The translations under genes and the position numbers were made by a program. Shown piece by piece: positions 26,230 through 34,457 of a stretch of DNA of 64,000 bases; position 1 is the first letter of the stretch; every line of letters starts with the position of its first letter. Where the stretch lies: positions 1,116,001 to 1,180,000 of the forward strand of contig NZ_LR134476.1 of assembly GCF_900637955.1 (NCBI RefSeq). The letters are read 5' to 3'. Source of the stretch: Trueperella bialowiezensis. Lineage in GTDB: Bacteria > Actinomycetota > Actinomycetes > Actinomycetales > Actinomycetaceae. The notes under the pieces are model-generated. The model made no database searches. It had not been told where the DNA came from and saw only the letters and a list, made by a program, of their open reading frames with translations.

Positions 26230-28368
26230 ATGACATCTTCGCCTAACGCTGGCGCGCCTCGCGCTAAGAAAATACCGGTAGAACGCACGTTCCACGGGCA
26301 CACGTTTGTGGATAACTATGAGTGGTTCCGCGATATTGACAACCCTGAGGTTATCGCGCATATCGACGCCGAAAACGATTGGTTTACGCAGCACACGGCC
26401 GACCAGGAAGAGCTGCGCAATCAGATCGTTGCCGAGATCGCTGCTCGCACGAAGGAAACAGATGTGTCGGTTCCCGTACTTGAGGGCGACTACTGGTACT
26501 GGACGCGCACGTGGGAAGGCCGCCCGTATTCTGGTCTTTTCCGAGTTCCTCGCAACGGTAAAGATAAGCAGGTGGAAAAAGATTCCGGCCCCGTTCGTCC
26601 GCAGGCCGGTGGATATGGTGAGACCCGCGTGTTTGACGGCAATGTGCTCGGCGCGGGTGAAGAATACTTCGCCACAGGATCCTCTGCCGTCTCGCCGGAT
26701 GGAAAATATTTTGCGCTCGCGATCGACACGGCAGGTGACGAAGAGTTTAGGCTTCGCATCCACGATATTGAACGTGACATCGTCATCGACGACGCCGTAG
26801 AAGGGATTGGCTACGGGCTCGGCTGGCTGGCTGATTCCAGTGGCGTTTTCTATACGCGTACGGATGCGGCGTGGCGGCAGTTCCAAGTGTGGCTGCACAA
26901 GGTGGGTACGCACCCGGAGCAGGACGTGCTCATCTACCAAGAAAACGACGAGCTTTTCGGTGTTGGCCTCGAGATGTCACGGGATGGCAGGTGGGCGGTC
27001 ATTGCTGTTGTCTCCACTGATACGACGGAGTACCACATCATTTCGACTGTGGACATTACCGAGCGGTTCAGGGTGTGCGAGCGGCGTCACGGGTTGTTCT
27101 ACAGTGTGGAACCTGCCGGCGACCAACTGCTTATTATCCACAACGCCAACAATCCCGGGTTTGAACTTTCCACAGCTCCGCTTGAGCCGAGCGAGCCGGA
27201 GGACTGGCGAGTCGTCGTCGAACCTGGCGACGGCGAACGGCTCCTCGACGTCGCGGCGTTCAAGGATTTCGCCGCACTCACCTTGCGTTCCGGTGGTGGC
27301 CAGCGTGTGCGCGTGCTGTGCCGTGACGACGTCGACACGGTTGCCGACGCCGAGGCCACCGGCTGGGGCGAGCCCATTGACGTGCCGATCGCGGAAACGA
27401 TGACGGTTGACCTGGGCGAAAACCGGATGTGGGAAACGTCTGAGGTTGTGGTGGTTGCCGAATCGCTCACCCGTCCGCGGACGTGGATGGCATGGGACGT
27501 TCGCGACGAGAAACTCGACACCCTCAAAACCCTCGAGGTGCCCGGCTACAACCCAGATGATTACGTGGAATATCGTGAATGGGCCACTGCCGCAGATGGC
27601 ACGAAGATCCCGTTGACCATCGCCCACCGTGCCGATCTCGCGCGCGACGGCGCCCACCCCGGTTTCGTCTACGGTTACGGATCATACGAAATCTCGATGG
27701 ATCCGAACTTTACGCCGCTGCGTCTGCCGATCCTCGATCGCGGGATTGTTTACGCGATTGCGCACGTGCGCGGCGGCGGGGATATGGGCCGGCAGTGGTA
27801 CGAAGACGGCCGGCTGCTCAAGAAGAAGAACACGTTTACTGATTTCGTGGATGCCACCCGGCACCTCGTGGAGATTGGTCTGGTGGACGAGGGGCGGATC
27901 GCTGCCGAGGGTAGGTCTGCGGGCGGTCTGCTCATGGGCGCGGTTGCTAACCTCGCTCCAGAGCTATACCGCGTGATCCACGCGGGCGTGCCGTTCGTTG
28001 ACGCACTGACCACGATTCTCAAACCCGAACTCCCACTCACAGTCGGCGAGTGGGAAGAATGGGGCAACCCCATCGAATCGGCCGAGGTGTACCAGTACAT
28101 GTCCGAGTACTCGCCGTATGAGAACGTACGAGACGTCACCTATCCAGCAATCCTTGCGACGACGTCGCTCAACGACGTCCGCGTCTCCTACGTTGAACCC
28201 ACCAAATGGGTCCAGCAACTACGAGACACCGTGGCTGACGATTCCGGGCTCATCGTTCAGCACACCGAAAAGGTCGCAGGGCACTTCGGCGGATCTGGCC
28301 GCTACAAGGCCTGGGAGAGCCGCGCTCGCGAGCTAGCGTTCATTTTCCGTCAGCTCGGCGTAGCCTAG
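26230..28368 (+). CDS. ptrB: Oligopeptidase B-type prolyl oligopeptidase (S9A)
   Basis: A cytoplasmic serine peptidase that in this family cleaves short peptides after basic residues. The 712-residue product has an N-terminal seven-bladed propeller (about 75-415) and a C-terminal alpha/beta-hydrolase domain with the nucleophile in GRSAGGLLMG, the Asp in SLNDVRVSY and the His in AGHFGGSGR. The stretch SYEISMDPNFTPLRLPILDR and KKKNTFTDFVDA is diagnostic for oligopeptidase B. It is monocistronic and ends at a strong terminator. Confidence 0.93.
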   Translation: MTSSPNAGAPRAKKIPVERTFHGHTFVDNYEWFRDIDNPEVIAHIDAENDWFTQHTADQEELRNQIVAEIAARTKETDVSVPVLEGDYWYWTRTWEGRPYSGLFRVPRNGKDKQVEKDSGPVRPQAGGYGETRVFDGNVLGAGEEYFATGSSAVSPDGKYFALAIDTAGDEEFRLRIHDIERDIVIDDAVEGIGYGLGWLADSSGVFYTRTDAAWRQFQVWLHKVGTHPEQDVLIYQENDELFGVGLEMSRDGRWAVIAVVSTDTTEYHIISTVDITERFRVCERRHGLFYSVEPAGDQLLIIHNANNPGFELSTAPLEPSEPEDWRVVVEPGDGERLLDVAAFKDFAALTLRSGGGQRVRVLCRDDVDTVADAEATGWGEPIDVPIAETMTVDLGENRMWETSEVVVVAESLTRPRTWMAWDVRDEKLDTLKTLEVPGYNPDDYVEYREWATAADGTKIPLTIAHRADLARDGAHPGFVYGYGSYEISMDPNFTPLRLPILDRGIVYAIAHVRGGGDMGRQWYEDGRLLKKKNTFTDFVDATRHLVEIGLVDEGRIAAEGRSAGGLLMGAVANLAPELYRVIHAGVPFVDALTTILKPELPLTVGEWEEWGNPIESAEVYQYMSEYSPYENVRDVTYPAILATTSLNDVRVSYVEPTKWVQQLRDTVADDSGLIVQHTEKVAGHFGGSGRYKAWESRARELAFIFRQLGVA

Positions 28369-28387
28369 CCAGCTGCAACCCGAAATT

Positions 28388-28425
28388 AAGCTGGAGGGCA
28401 CGGCGGGTGCCGTGCCCTCCAGCTT
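28388..28425 (+). terminator. Strong intrinsic terminator between ptrB and mtnN
   Basis: AAGCTGGAGGGCACGGC (28388-28404) pairs perfectly over 17 bases with GCCGTGCCCTCCAGCTT (28409-28425) around a GGGT loop. It lies between convergent genes and can serve both strands. Confidence 0.9.
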
Positions 28426-28441
28426 TAACAATCAGCCTGCC

Positions 28442-29788
28442 CTAGGAGCGTGTCTGGGCGGCGGTTAATGCTTCGCGCCACGAGCCGAAGCGTTGCCGGA
28501 TCGCCGCACCGGACGGCAGTTTGCCATAGTTGCCGGAGTCGGTCAGCCATGTCGAATAATTGTTGAACGACGGCTGGCGGTGTTCCCGCTGAGAATCCAC
28601 AATGTAGGAGCGGATGGCGAACAGGTAGTCGTCGGTCGTGAACTTGAGCCCGCCGCGGCTGCGGCCACGGCGCGGGGTCAACCCGATCGACGCGAGCGCA
28701 TCATTCCAATAACCGTTGAAGCGCTTGATCACCGTCTGAGACGTGGGTGGCCAGAGGAAACCCTTGCGGTCCTCCTCGGAATAGTTTTCCACAAACTGCG
28801 CCCGGTGTTCGTCGTACTTTTTGGCTGTCAACGTGGCGTTGGTGTCCGTTTTCGCAAGCTCGTATCCGGCGACCACGAGCCCCAACGTGTGGTCGCGAAC
28901 ATCTTCTGGCAGGTCAGCGAGGTGAGAGGTGATGTCCTCCATGTCGTCAACCGGCACGTCTGTTGCCGGCTCGAGGTTGTGTGCTCGGGCGAGCATGAGG
29001 TACATAGCCGCACGTAACGACGTCGTTGAAAAATGTTGCGCTGGTCCGTGAGCAGAACGTTCGACGTCGAGTGCGCCGGTTCTCCACAACACGTCGATGG
29101 CTGTTTTCGCGGCGAGGTTCGCGACGTCGCTCACCGTGGTCTTGAACGTTTCGGCCTGATCGGATGCGGTTTGCCCGCCTGCGACGTCGGAAATCGAGCG
29201 GAGCGACACGAACGGCACGTCGAATCCTTGAGCCACCTGTGCAAGCGCCTGCGATTCCATATCCGCAGACAGCGCGCCCGGGAACTGTGTGATGAGCCGT
29301 TGCGCAATGTCTTCCGTGACGAAAGAATCAGATGACAGCACAGTGCCCACATGGACCGTCTGGTCGGATTGGTCACGCAGTTGAGCGAGCGGCTCGGCCA
29401 GTGATTCGTGGATATCGAAGTACATGGGCTGGCCGGGTACTTGCCCGACGTCGTACCCGAACGCCGTAGCATCAGCACCGCAGTTGATGTACCTCGTGCC
29501 GACGACGAGGTCTCCCACCTTGAGCGCCGAATCCAAGCCGCCTGCCGAGCCGATCGAGATGACGATACGGGTGGAATACTGTGCGAGCGCCCAACTGAGC
29601 AAAGATGAAGCAGCGACCATTCCAACGCCGGTAGTCAGCAGCAGGATCCGCGACCTGCCCTTACGAGCCAGCTGTGCTTTGCCGTGAGGGGCGCTCACTG
29701 ACGTGACGGTGAGGTCTTCGAGCTGGCTAAGCATTGGCTTCATCTCGTCTTTCATCGCAGCTACAACGATGGCGTTCACGTTCGTCAT
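28442..29788 (-). CDS. mtnN: MTA/SAH nucleosidase fused to a C-terminal region with DNA-binding-like repeats
   Basis: Residues 1-240 form a Pfs-type 5'-methylthioadenosine/S-adenosylhomocysteine nucleosidase: [34 protein letters not shown], the purine-binding [13 protein letters not shown] and the catalytic Asp in RSISDVAGG. It would convert SAH to S-ribosylhomocysteine for LuxS, encoded just upstream with an ATGA overlap. Ordinary MTANs end near residue 230-250; here about 200 residues follow. That region holds two short motifs, [17 protein letters not shown] (about 354-370) and [15 protein letters not shown] (about 430-444), resembling homing-endonuclease-associated (HNH-repeat) helix-turn-helix units. 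The enzyme role is well supported; the tail function is unknown. Confidence 0.88.
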   Translation of the reverse strand: MTNVNAIVVAAMKDEMKPMLSQLEDLTVTSVSAPHGKAQLARKGRSRILLLTTGVGMVAASSLLSWALAQYSTRIVISIGSAGGLDSALKVGDLVVGTRYINCGADATAFGYDVGQVPGQPMYFDIHESLAEPLAQLRDQSDQTVHVGTVLSSDSFVTEDIAQRLITQFPGALSADMESQALAQVAQGFDVPFVSLRSISDVAGGQTASDQAETFKTTVSDVANLAAKTAIDVLWRTGALDVERSAHGPAQHFSTTSLRAAMYLMLARAHNLEPATDVPVDDMEDITSHLADLPEDVRDHTLGLVVAGYELAKTDTNATLTAKKYDEHRAQFVENYSEEDRKGFLWPPTSQTVIKRFNGYWNDALASIGLTPRRGRSRGGLKFTTDDYLFAIRSYIVDSQREHRQPSFNNYSTWLTDSGNYGKLPSGAAIRQRFGSWREALTAAQTRS

Positions 29789-30243
29789 GCGTATACAACT
29801 CCCCATTCTGCGCGCTGTGCAAGCATGGTGGCCACGGCGGCCTGTGCACCTTCAAGTGAATGACTTTCACCCCAGCCACATTGGACCTCGTTTGCCGCTG
29901 GCACAGATTCAGCCGCGAGAATATCGCGGAAAGTAGTTTCGATAAGGTTCATTGTTGATTCCAGATCCGGGGCGCTTGCACGAAGAAGATAGAACCCGGT
30001 TTGGCATCCCATAGGGGAAAAGTCGACGACGTCGGACGCGTGGTTTCGCGAGTATTCAGCAAACGAGTGCTCAATCGAATGGATCGTAGGCATACCCAGG
30101 TGGTCAACGTTCGGTTGACAAAAGCGGACGTCATACTTGGTGAGAGTTGCCCCTCCTAAATCTTTGACATCCGCGATCCGCACAAACGGCGCTTTCACTT
30201 TGGTGTGGTCGAGGTTAAACGACTCGACGTTCATTTCTTCCAT
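29785..30243 (-). CDS. luxS: S-ribosylhomocysteine lyase LuxS
   Basis: Converts S-ribosylhomocysteine to homocysteine and the AI-2 precursor DPD. The 152-residue product has the metal-binding HSIEH motif (about 54-58), the [12 protein letters not shown] active-site cysteine segment and the third metal ligand in [15 protein letters not shown]. The start at 30243 is chosen because GGAG lies 7 bases before that ATG. The stop overlaps the start of the nucleosidase, so both steps of SAH detoxification are one transcription unit. AI-2 signalling itself cannot be deduced from this alone. Confidence 0.96.
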   Translation of the reverse strand: MEEMNVESFNLDHTKVKAPFVRIADVKDLGGATLTKYDVRFCQPNVDHLGMPTIHSIEHSFAEYSRNHASDVVDFSPMGCQTGFYLLRASAPDLESTMNLIETTFRDILAAESVPAANEVQCGWGESHSLEGAQAAVATMLAQRAEWGVVYA

Positions 30244-30517
30244 TCGCGTCTCCTGCATGTACGTTGCGCGTGTGCAAGGGGCGTCGCACATAAGCATCAA
30301 ACCCTTGGGTCAATGCTATAGTGGTGATCGCGTTTTTGCTAGGTTTGAAGAAACGTGCACGTCAACGCGTAGCTTGTGCACAAAGGTTCGCTAGTTCGCG
30401 GGAGGCTCGCAGTAAGATAGTCACCCATGAGCAAAGCGCTCGCCGGGTAAGGTAAATGCCTGCAGGTGCCGCGAACCGTCGGGTGGTCGCTCGTTGGTGG
30501 CCGTTCATCCGTGGCCG

Positions 30518-30946
30518 TTACTCGGTGTCCGAGCCCGCCTCGCAGTCGGGGCAGAATCCCCAAAATACGACTTCGGCTTCGTCAATGGTGAAACCGTGGT
30601 CGTCGTCCGGTGTTAGACACGGGGCAGCGCCGATTACACATGGAATGTTGACGATTTTCCGGCACGAGCGGCACACCAGATGGTGGTGATTGTCCGGCCT
30701 GGCGAGCTCGTAGAGCGGCACCGAACCGTGCGGTTCAATCTCTCGAAGAAGACGCTTTTCGGTCAGTGCGTGGAGAACATCGTAGATCGCTTGCGTCGAC
30801 ACCGAGCCCAAACGCCGAGTAACGCCCTTACGCACTTGATCTGCACTCGAGTGTGGGTTTTCGGACAATTCCTCGAGAACAGAGAGGCGTGGGCGGGTGA
30901 CTCGCAGGCCAACATCGCGCAACTGATCTTTAAATGGTCTCTCCAT
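30518..30946 (-). CDS. Fur-family metal/peroxide-responsive repressor
   Basis: A 142-residue winged-helix regulator with GLRVTRPRLSVLEEL and VSTQAIYDVLHALTEKRLL in the DNA-binding domain, the metal-site segment DNHHHLVCRSCRKIVNI and a second CxxC (FCPDCE) that forms the structural zinc site. The short length and sequence style resemble actinobacterial FurA/PerR-type regulators, but the sensed metal or peroxide cannot be decided from sequence. No catalase gene is adjacent. It is divergent from the nrdHIE operon across a long regulatory spacer. Confidence 0.9.
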   Translation of the reverse strand: MERPFKDQLRDVGLRVTRPRLSVLEELSENPHSSADQVRKGVTRRLGSVSTQAIYDVLHALTEKRLLREIEPHGSVPLYELARPDNHHHLVCRSCRKIVNIPCVIGAAPCLTPDDDHGFTIDEAEVVFWGFCPDCEAGSDTE

Positions 30947-31092
30947 AACCTTTATTTTCTCTTGAAAGATTCAGTAAAGCAACATTGGTTGGCGAACTGT
31001 GACCACTTGGGCGCTACCTACCTTTATGGTTCGTACGACACGCCGGTCGATAAACTGTGGCGCGTTCTGCACTGCCCGAAAAAAATGGCACG

Positions 31093-31174
31093 TTGTCCAC
31101 TGCCGTGGATTAATTTATCAACATCCGTGGATAAGTGGAATAAAGATATCCACAGGCTGTGGTTATGTGGATGA
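31093..31174. promoter_or_regulatory. DnaA-box-like cluster upstream of nrdHIE
   Basis: Within the 532-base gene-free spacer (30947-31478) are TTGTCCACT (31093-31101), CGTGGATAA (31126-31134), ATATCCACA (31146-31154), TGTGGTTAT (31158-31166) and TGTGGATGA (31166-31174), each 7 or 8 of 9 matches to the DnaA box. Two CGTGGATAT copies follow near 31220-31240. DnaA control of ribonucleotide reductase is known in E. coli; here it is inferred. Confidence 0.5.
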
Positions 31175-31335
31175 AAGCCAGCTAGCCGTGGAACTTGGCG
31201 AAACGCCGTGCGCGTCGTCGTGGATATCCTCGTGGATATCTCGCGCTCGTTCGCCGTCGCTCACCGCGGTGATTGGAATCTCTCCACAAAGGGTTTCCGT
31301 TGAGTTGCCGCGGAAGGGTGGAAGACACGCCGAAA

Positions 31336-31382
31336 ACACATTATCTAGTGGTGATTAAAAAATTTCCTACTAGGTGTAGTGT
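31336..31382 (+). promoter_or_regulatory. Tandem NrdR boxes of the nrdHIE operon
   Basis: ACACATTATCTAGTGG (31336-31351) and CTACTAGGTGTAGTGT (31367-31382) match the NrdR consensus ACACTATATATAGTGT at 12 and 11 of 16 positions. Their starts are 31 bases apart, the helical spacing NrdR requires. They lie about 100 bases before nrdH, so ATP/dATP-sensing repression by NrdR is strongly suggested. Confidence 0.75.
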
Positions 31383-31478
31383 TGATATCCGTATTCGAGG
31401 TCAGGCCGAAAGCGCCGAGAAAACACCTCGAACCCAAGCTGATAATAAAGGCAATAAAGTCACTTAAGGAGTCATTCA

Positions 31479-31727
31479 ATGGCGATCACCGTATATTCAA
31501 AGCCCTCGTGCGTTCAGTGCACTGCGACGATGCGAGCGCTCACAAAGTACGGTCTAGAGTTCACGGAAGTGAATCTCATGGAGGACGACGACGCGCTGGA
31601 GACCGTCAAGGCTCTTGGCTACCAGCAGGCTCCGGTGATTTTTGCCGATGGTGAGCATTGGGCTGGCTACCGTCCGGATCGGATCAAGGCTCTTGCCGCA
31701 GCCCGAGTAAACTCTGTGACCGCGTAG
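31479..31727 (+). CDS. nrdH: Glutaredoxin-like protein NrdH
   Basis: Electron donor for class Ib ribonucleotide reductase, reduced by thioredoxin reductase. The 82-residue product has the CVQC redox motif at about residues 11-14 ([16 protein letters not shown]) and the NrdH-type [12 protein letters not shown] near the C-terminus. AAGGAG lies 7 bases before the ATG. It is the first gene of nrdHIE, downstream of NrdR and DnaA-box-like sites. Confidence 0.96.
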   Translation: MAITVYSKPSCVQCTATMRALTKYGLEFTEVNLMEDDDALETVKALGYQQAPVIFADGEHWAGYRPDRIKALAAARVNSVTA

Positions 31728-31737
31728 CGCTGGAGCC

Positions 31738-32139
31738 ATGGTTTACGTCGTCTACTTCTCGTCGGTCACGAACAACACGCATCGGTTCGTGGAAAAGCTG
31801 GGCTTTCCGGCCGATCGGATTCCGCTGCGCCCGTCCGATGAGTTTTTGCACGTTGATCGGGACTACGTTCTGATTACCCCCACCTATGGGGGTGGCACCA
31901 TTCGCGGTGCCGTACCCAAGCAGGTGATCAAGTTTTTGAACGACGAGCACAACCGCTCGTTCATTCGGGGCGTGATCTCTGCGGGTAACACGAATTTTGG
32001 CGAAGGCTACTGCCTGGCCGGAGACATCATCTCCGCAAAAACAAAAGTGCCACATATGTATAGGTTCGAACTGCTTGGCACAGACAGAGATCTGCAGCTG
32101 GTTCGTGAGGGATTGGAAGAATTTTGGACACGACTTTGA
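31738..32139 (+). CDS. nrdI: Flavodoxin-like NrdI
   Basis: FMN protein that supplies oxidant for assembling the dimanganese-tyrosyl radical of NrdF. The 133-residue product shows the phosphate-binding loop [16 protein letters not shown], the ITPTYGGG loop and [17 protein letters not shown] of the NrdI family. It starts 10 bases after nrdH and its end overlaps the TTG start of nrdE by 16 bases. Confidence 0.96.
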   Translation: MVYVVYFSSVTNNTHRFVEKLGFPADRIPLRPSDEFLHVDRDYVLITPTYGGGTIRGAVPKQVIKFLNDEHNRSFIRGVISAGNTNFGEGYCLAGDIISAKTKVPHMYRFELLGTDRDLQLVREGLEEFWTRL

Positions 32140-34271
32140 CGGATACGAGTAGCGACATCCTGCCGCCAGAGCTCGACTACCATTCGCTGAACGCGCAGCT
32201 GAATTTGTACGACGCCGACGGCAAGATTCAGTTCGACGCCGACAAGGAGGCTGTACGCCAGTATTTCCTTCAGCACGTCAACAAGAACACGATGGAGTTC
32301 CCCAGCCTTCGGGAAAAGCTCGACTATCTGGTGGAGGAAGGCTACTACGAGCCGGAGGTGCTCGCGCAGTATTCGTTCGACTTCATTAAGTCGCTGTATC
32401 AGGCTGCCTACGCCCATAACTTCCGCTTCCCCACATTCCTTGGGGCGTTCAAGTACTACACGTCGTACACGCTCAAGACTTTCGACGGTCAGCGCTACCT
32501 CGAACGGTTTGAAGATCGCGTGGTCATGGTGGCCCTGTTCCTCGCGCGTGGCGATGAGCAGATGGCCATGGATCTTATGGAAGAGATGATCACGGGCCGT
32601 TTCCAGCCTGCCACGCCCACATTCCTTAATGCGGGGAAGAAGGCTCGCGGCGAGCTCGTCTCCTGTTTCTTGCTGCGCGTGGAAGACAACATGGAATCCA
32701 TTGCGCGGGCAATCAATTCGTCGTTGCAACTGTCCAAGCGCGGTGGCGGCGTCGCTCTTAATCTGACGAACCTGCGCGAACAGGGTGCGCCGATTAAGCG
32801 GATCGAAAACCAGTCTTCCGGCGTCAATCCGGTCATGAAGCTGCTCGAAGATTCCTTCTCGTATGCGAACCAGCTCGGTGCGCGCCAGGGTGCAGGCGCC
32901 GTCTACCTGCACGCCCACCACCCAGACATCATGCGTTTCCTTGACACGAAGCGGGAGAATGCGGATGAGAAGATCCGGATTAAGACGCTCTCGCTCGGCG
33001 TCGTCATCCCTGACGTCACGTTCAAGCTGGCCCGCGATAACGCGGACATGCACCTATTCTCGCCCTACGACGTCGAACGGGTCTACGGCGTGCCGTTCAC
33101 CGAAATCTCGGTGACGGAAAAGTATGACGAGATGGTTGCCGACGATCGGATTAAGAAGACGACGATCAACGCTCGGCAGTTCTTCCAAACGCTGGCGGAG
33201 ATCCAGTTCGAATCTGGCTATCCGTACATTATTTATGAAGACACGGTAAACCGGGCGAATCCGATTGACGGCCGGATTACGATGTCGAATTTGTGCTCGG
33301 AGATTTTGCAGGTGTCGACGCCGTCCACCTACAACGCCGATCTGTCCTACGACCATGTTGGCCGCGATATTTCCTGCAACCTGGGCTCGCTGAACATTGC
33401 GAAGGCGATGGATTCTCCCGATTTTGGGAAGACGATCAGCACGGCGATCCGCGCGTTGACGGCCGTGTCGGATCAAACGTCAATCGAGTCGGTGCCGTCA
33501 ATCAAGCGCGGCAATGATCTTTCGCATGCAATCGGGCTCGGCGCCATGAACCTGCACGGCTACCTCGGCCGGGAGCGGATCTACTACGGCTCGCCTGAAG
33601 CGCTCGATTTTACGAACATGTACTTCTACACCGTGGCCTACCATGCGATTAAGACGTCGAACGAGATCGCGAAGGAACGCGGCGAGACGTTCTACAACTT
33701 CGAGAAGTCGGACTACGCCTCTGGCGTGTACTTCGACAAGTACATCGACCAGGTGTGGGAACCGGAACATGACCGGGTGCGCGAACTGTTCGACGGCATT
33801 CACATTCCAACGCAGGACGACTGGCGTGAGCTCAAGGCGCAGGTGATGGAGCACGGCATGTACAACCAGAACCTGCAGGCCATCCCGCCCACCGGGTCGA
33901 TTTCGTACATTAACCATTCGACGTCGTCGATCCACCCGATCGTGTCCAAGATCGAGATTCGGAAAGAGGGCAAGCTTGGGCGCGTGTACTACCCGGCCGC
34001 CTACATGACGAACGACAACCTCGAATACTTCCAGGACGCCTACGAGATCGGTCCGGAGAAGATTATTGACACGTATGCGGTAGCGACCCAGCACGTGGAT
34101 CAAGGCCTGTCGCTCACGCTGTTCTACCCGAACACCGTGACCACGCGTGACGTGAACAAGAACTATATCTACGCGTGGCGTAAGGGCATTAAGAGCCTGT
34201 ACTACATGCGTATCCGCCAGGCTGCGCTTGAGGGCACGGAGGTTGAAGGTTGCGTGTCGTGCATGCTGTAG
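32124..34271 (+). CDS. nrdE: Class Ib ribonucleotide reductase alpha subunit
   Basis: Catalytic subunit reducing ribonucleoside diphosphates to deoxyribonucleotides. The 715-residue product contains [22 protein letters not shown] (first active-site Cys), NLCSEI (thiyl Cys), [21 protein letters not shown], and the C-terminal redox pair in GCVSCML. It lacks the N-terminal ATP cone, as expected for class Ib. The start is TTG at 32124 with GGAAGA just upstream and overlaps nrdI. The usual next gene nrdF is absent here and occurs at 57419-58384. Confidence 0.97.
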   Translation: MDTTLTDTSSDILPPELDYHSLNAQLNLYDADGKIQFDADKEAVRQYFLQHVNKNTMEFPSLREKLDYLVEEGYYEPEVLAQYSFDFIKSLYQAAYAHNFRFPTFLGAFKYYTSYTLKTFDGQRYLERFEDRVVMVALFLARGDEQMAMDLMEEMITGRFQPATPTFLNAGKKARGELVSCFLLRVEDNMESIARAINSSLQLSKRGGGVALNLTNLREQGAPIKRIENQSSGVNPVMKLLEDSFSYANQLGARQGAGAVYLHAHHPDIMRFLDTKRENADEKIRIKTLSLGVVIPDVTFKLARDNADMHLFSPYDVERVYGVPFTEISVTEKYDEMVADDRIKKTTINARQFFQTLAEIQFESGYPYIIYEDTVNRANPIDGRITMSNLCSEILQVSTPSTYNADLSYDHVGRDISCNLGSLNIAKAMDSPDFGKTISTAIRALTAVSDQTSIESVPSIKRGNDLSHAIGLGAMNLHGYLGRERIYYGSPEALDFTNMYFYTVAYHAIKTSNEIAKERGETFYNFEKSDYASGVYFDKYIDQVWEPEHDRVRELFDGIHIPTQDDWRELKAQVMEHGMYNQNLQAIPPTGSISYINHSTSSIHPIVSKIEIRKEGKLGRVYYPAAYMTNDNLEYFQDAYEIGPEKIIDTYAVATQHVDQGLSLTLFYPNTVTTRDVNKNYIYAWRKGIKSLYYMRIRQAALEGTEVEGCVSCML

Positions 34272-34306
34272 GCGCGTACCAGTCTGAATCTTGATTGATA
34301 AGGGCT

Positions 34307-34342
34307 AAGCGGCCGGAGCAGGTTGTGCTCCGGCCGCTTTTG
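34307..34342 (+). terminator. Terminator after nrdE
   Basis: AAGCGGCCGGAGCA (34307-34320) pairs with TGCTCCGGCCGCTT (34326-34339) around GGTTG and is followed by T residues. It closes the nrdHIE operon. Confidence 0.9.
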
Positions 34343-34395
34343 CCGCTAAAACAACCTACCGATTTGGTTATGAAGTGCAGTAGCATGATCGTGGG

Positions 34396-34414
34396 TTAGG
34401 GAAGCCTTGCCTAA
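34396..34414 (+). promoter_or_regulatory. DtxR/IdeR-type iron box before the LRR gene
   Basis: TTAGGGAAGCCTTGCCTAA matches the 19-bp DtxR consensus TWAGGTWAGSCTWACCTWA at 17 of 19 positions, and its halves are inverted repeats with a single mismatch. It lies 44 bases upstream of the TTG start of the LRR surface protein, a distance that fits overlap with the promoter. Iron-dependent repression is inferred. Confidence 0.7.
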
Positions 34415-34457
34415 CTCGCTACACGTGCACTACATAAACTATTCGAAGGGAAAAGCG

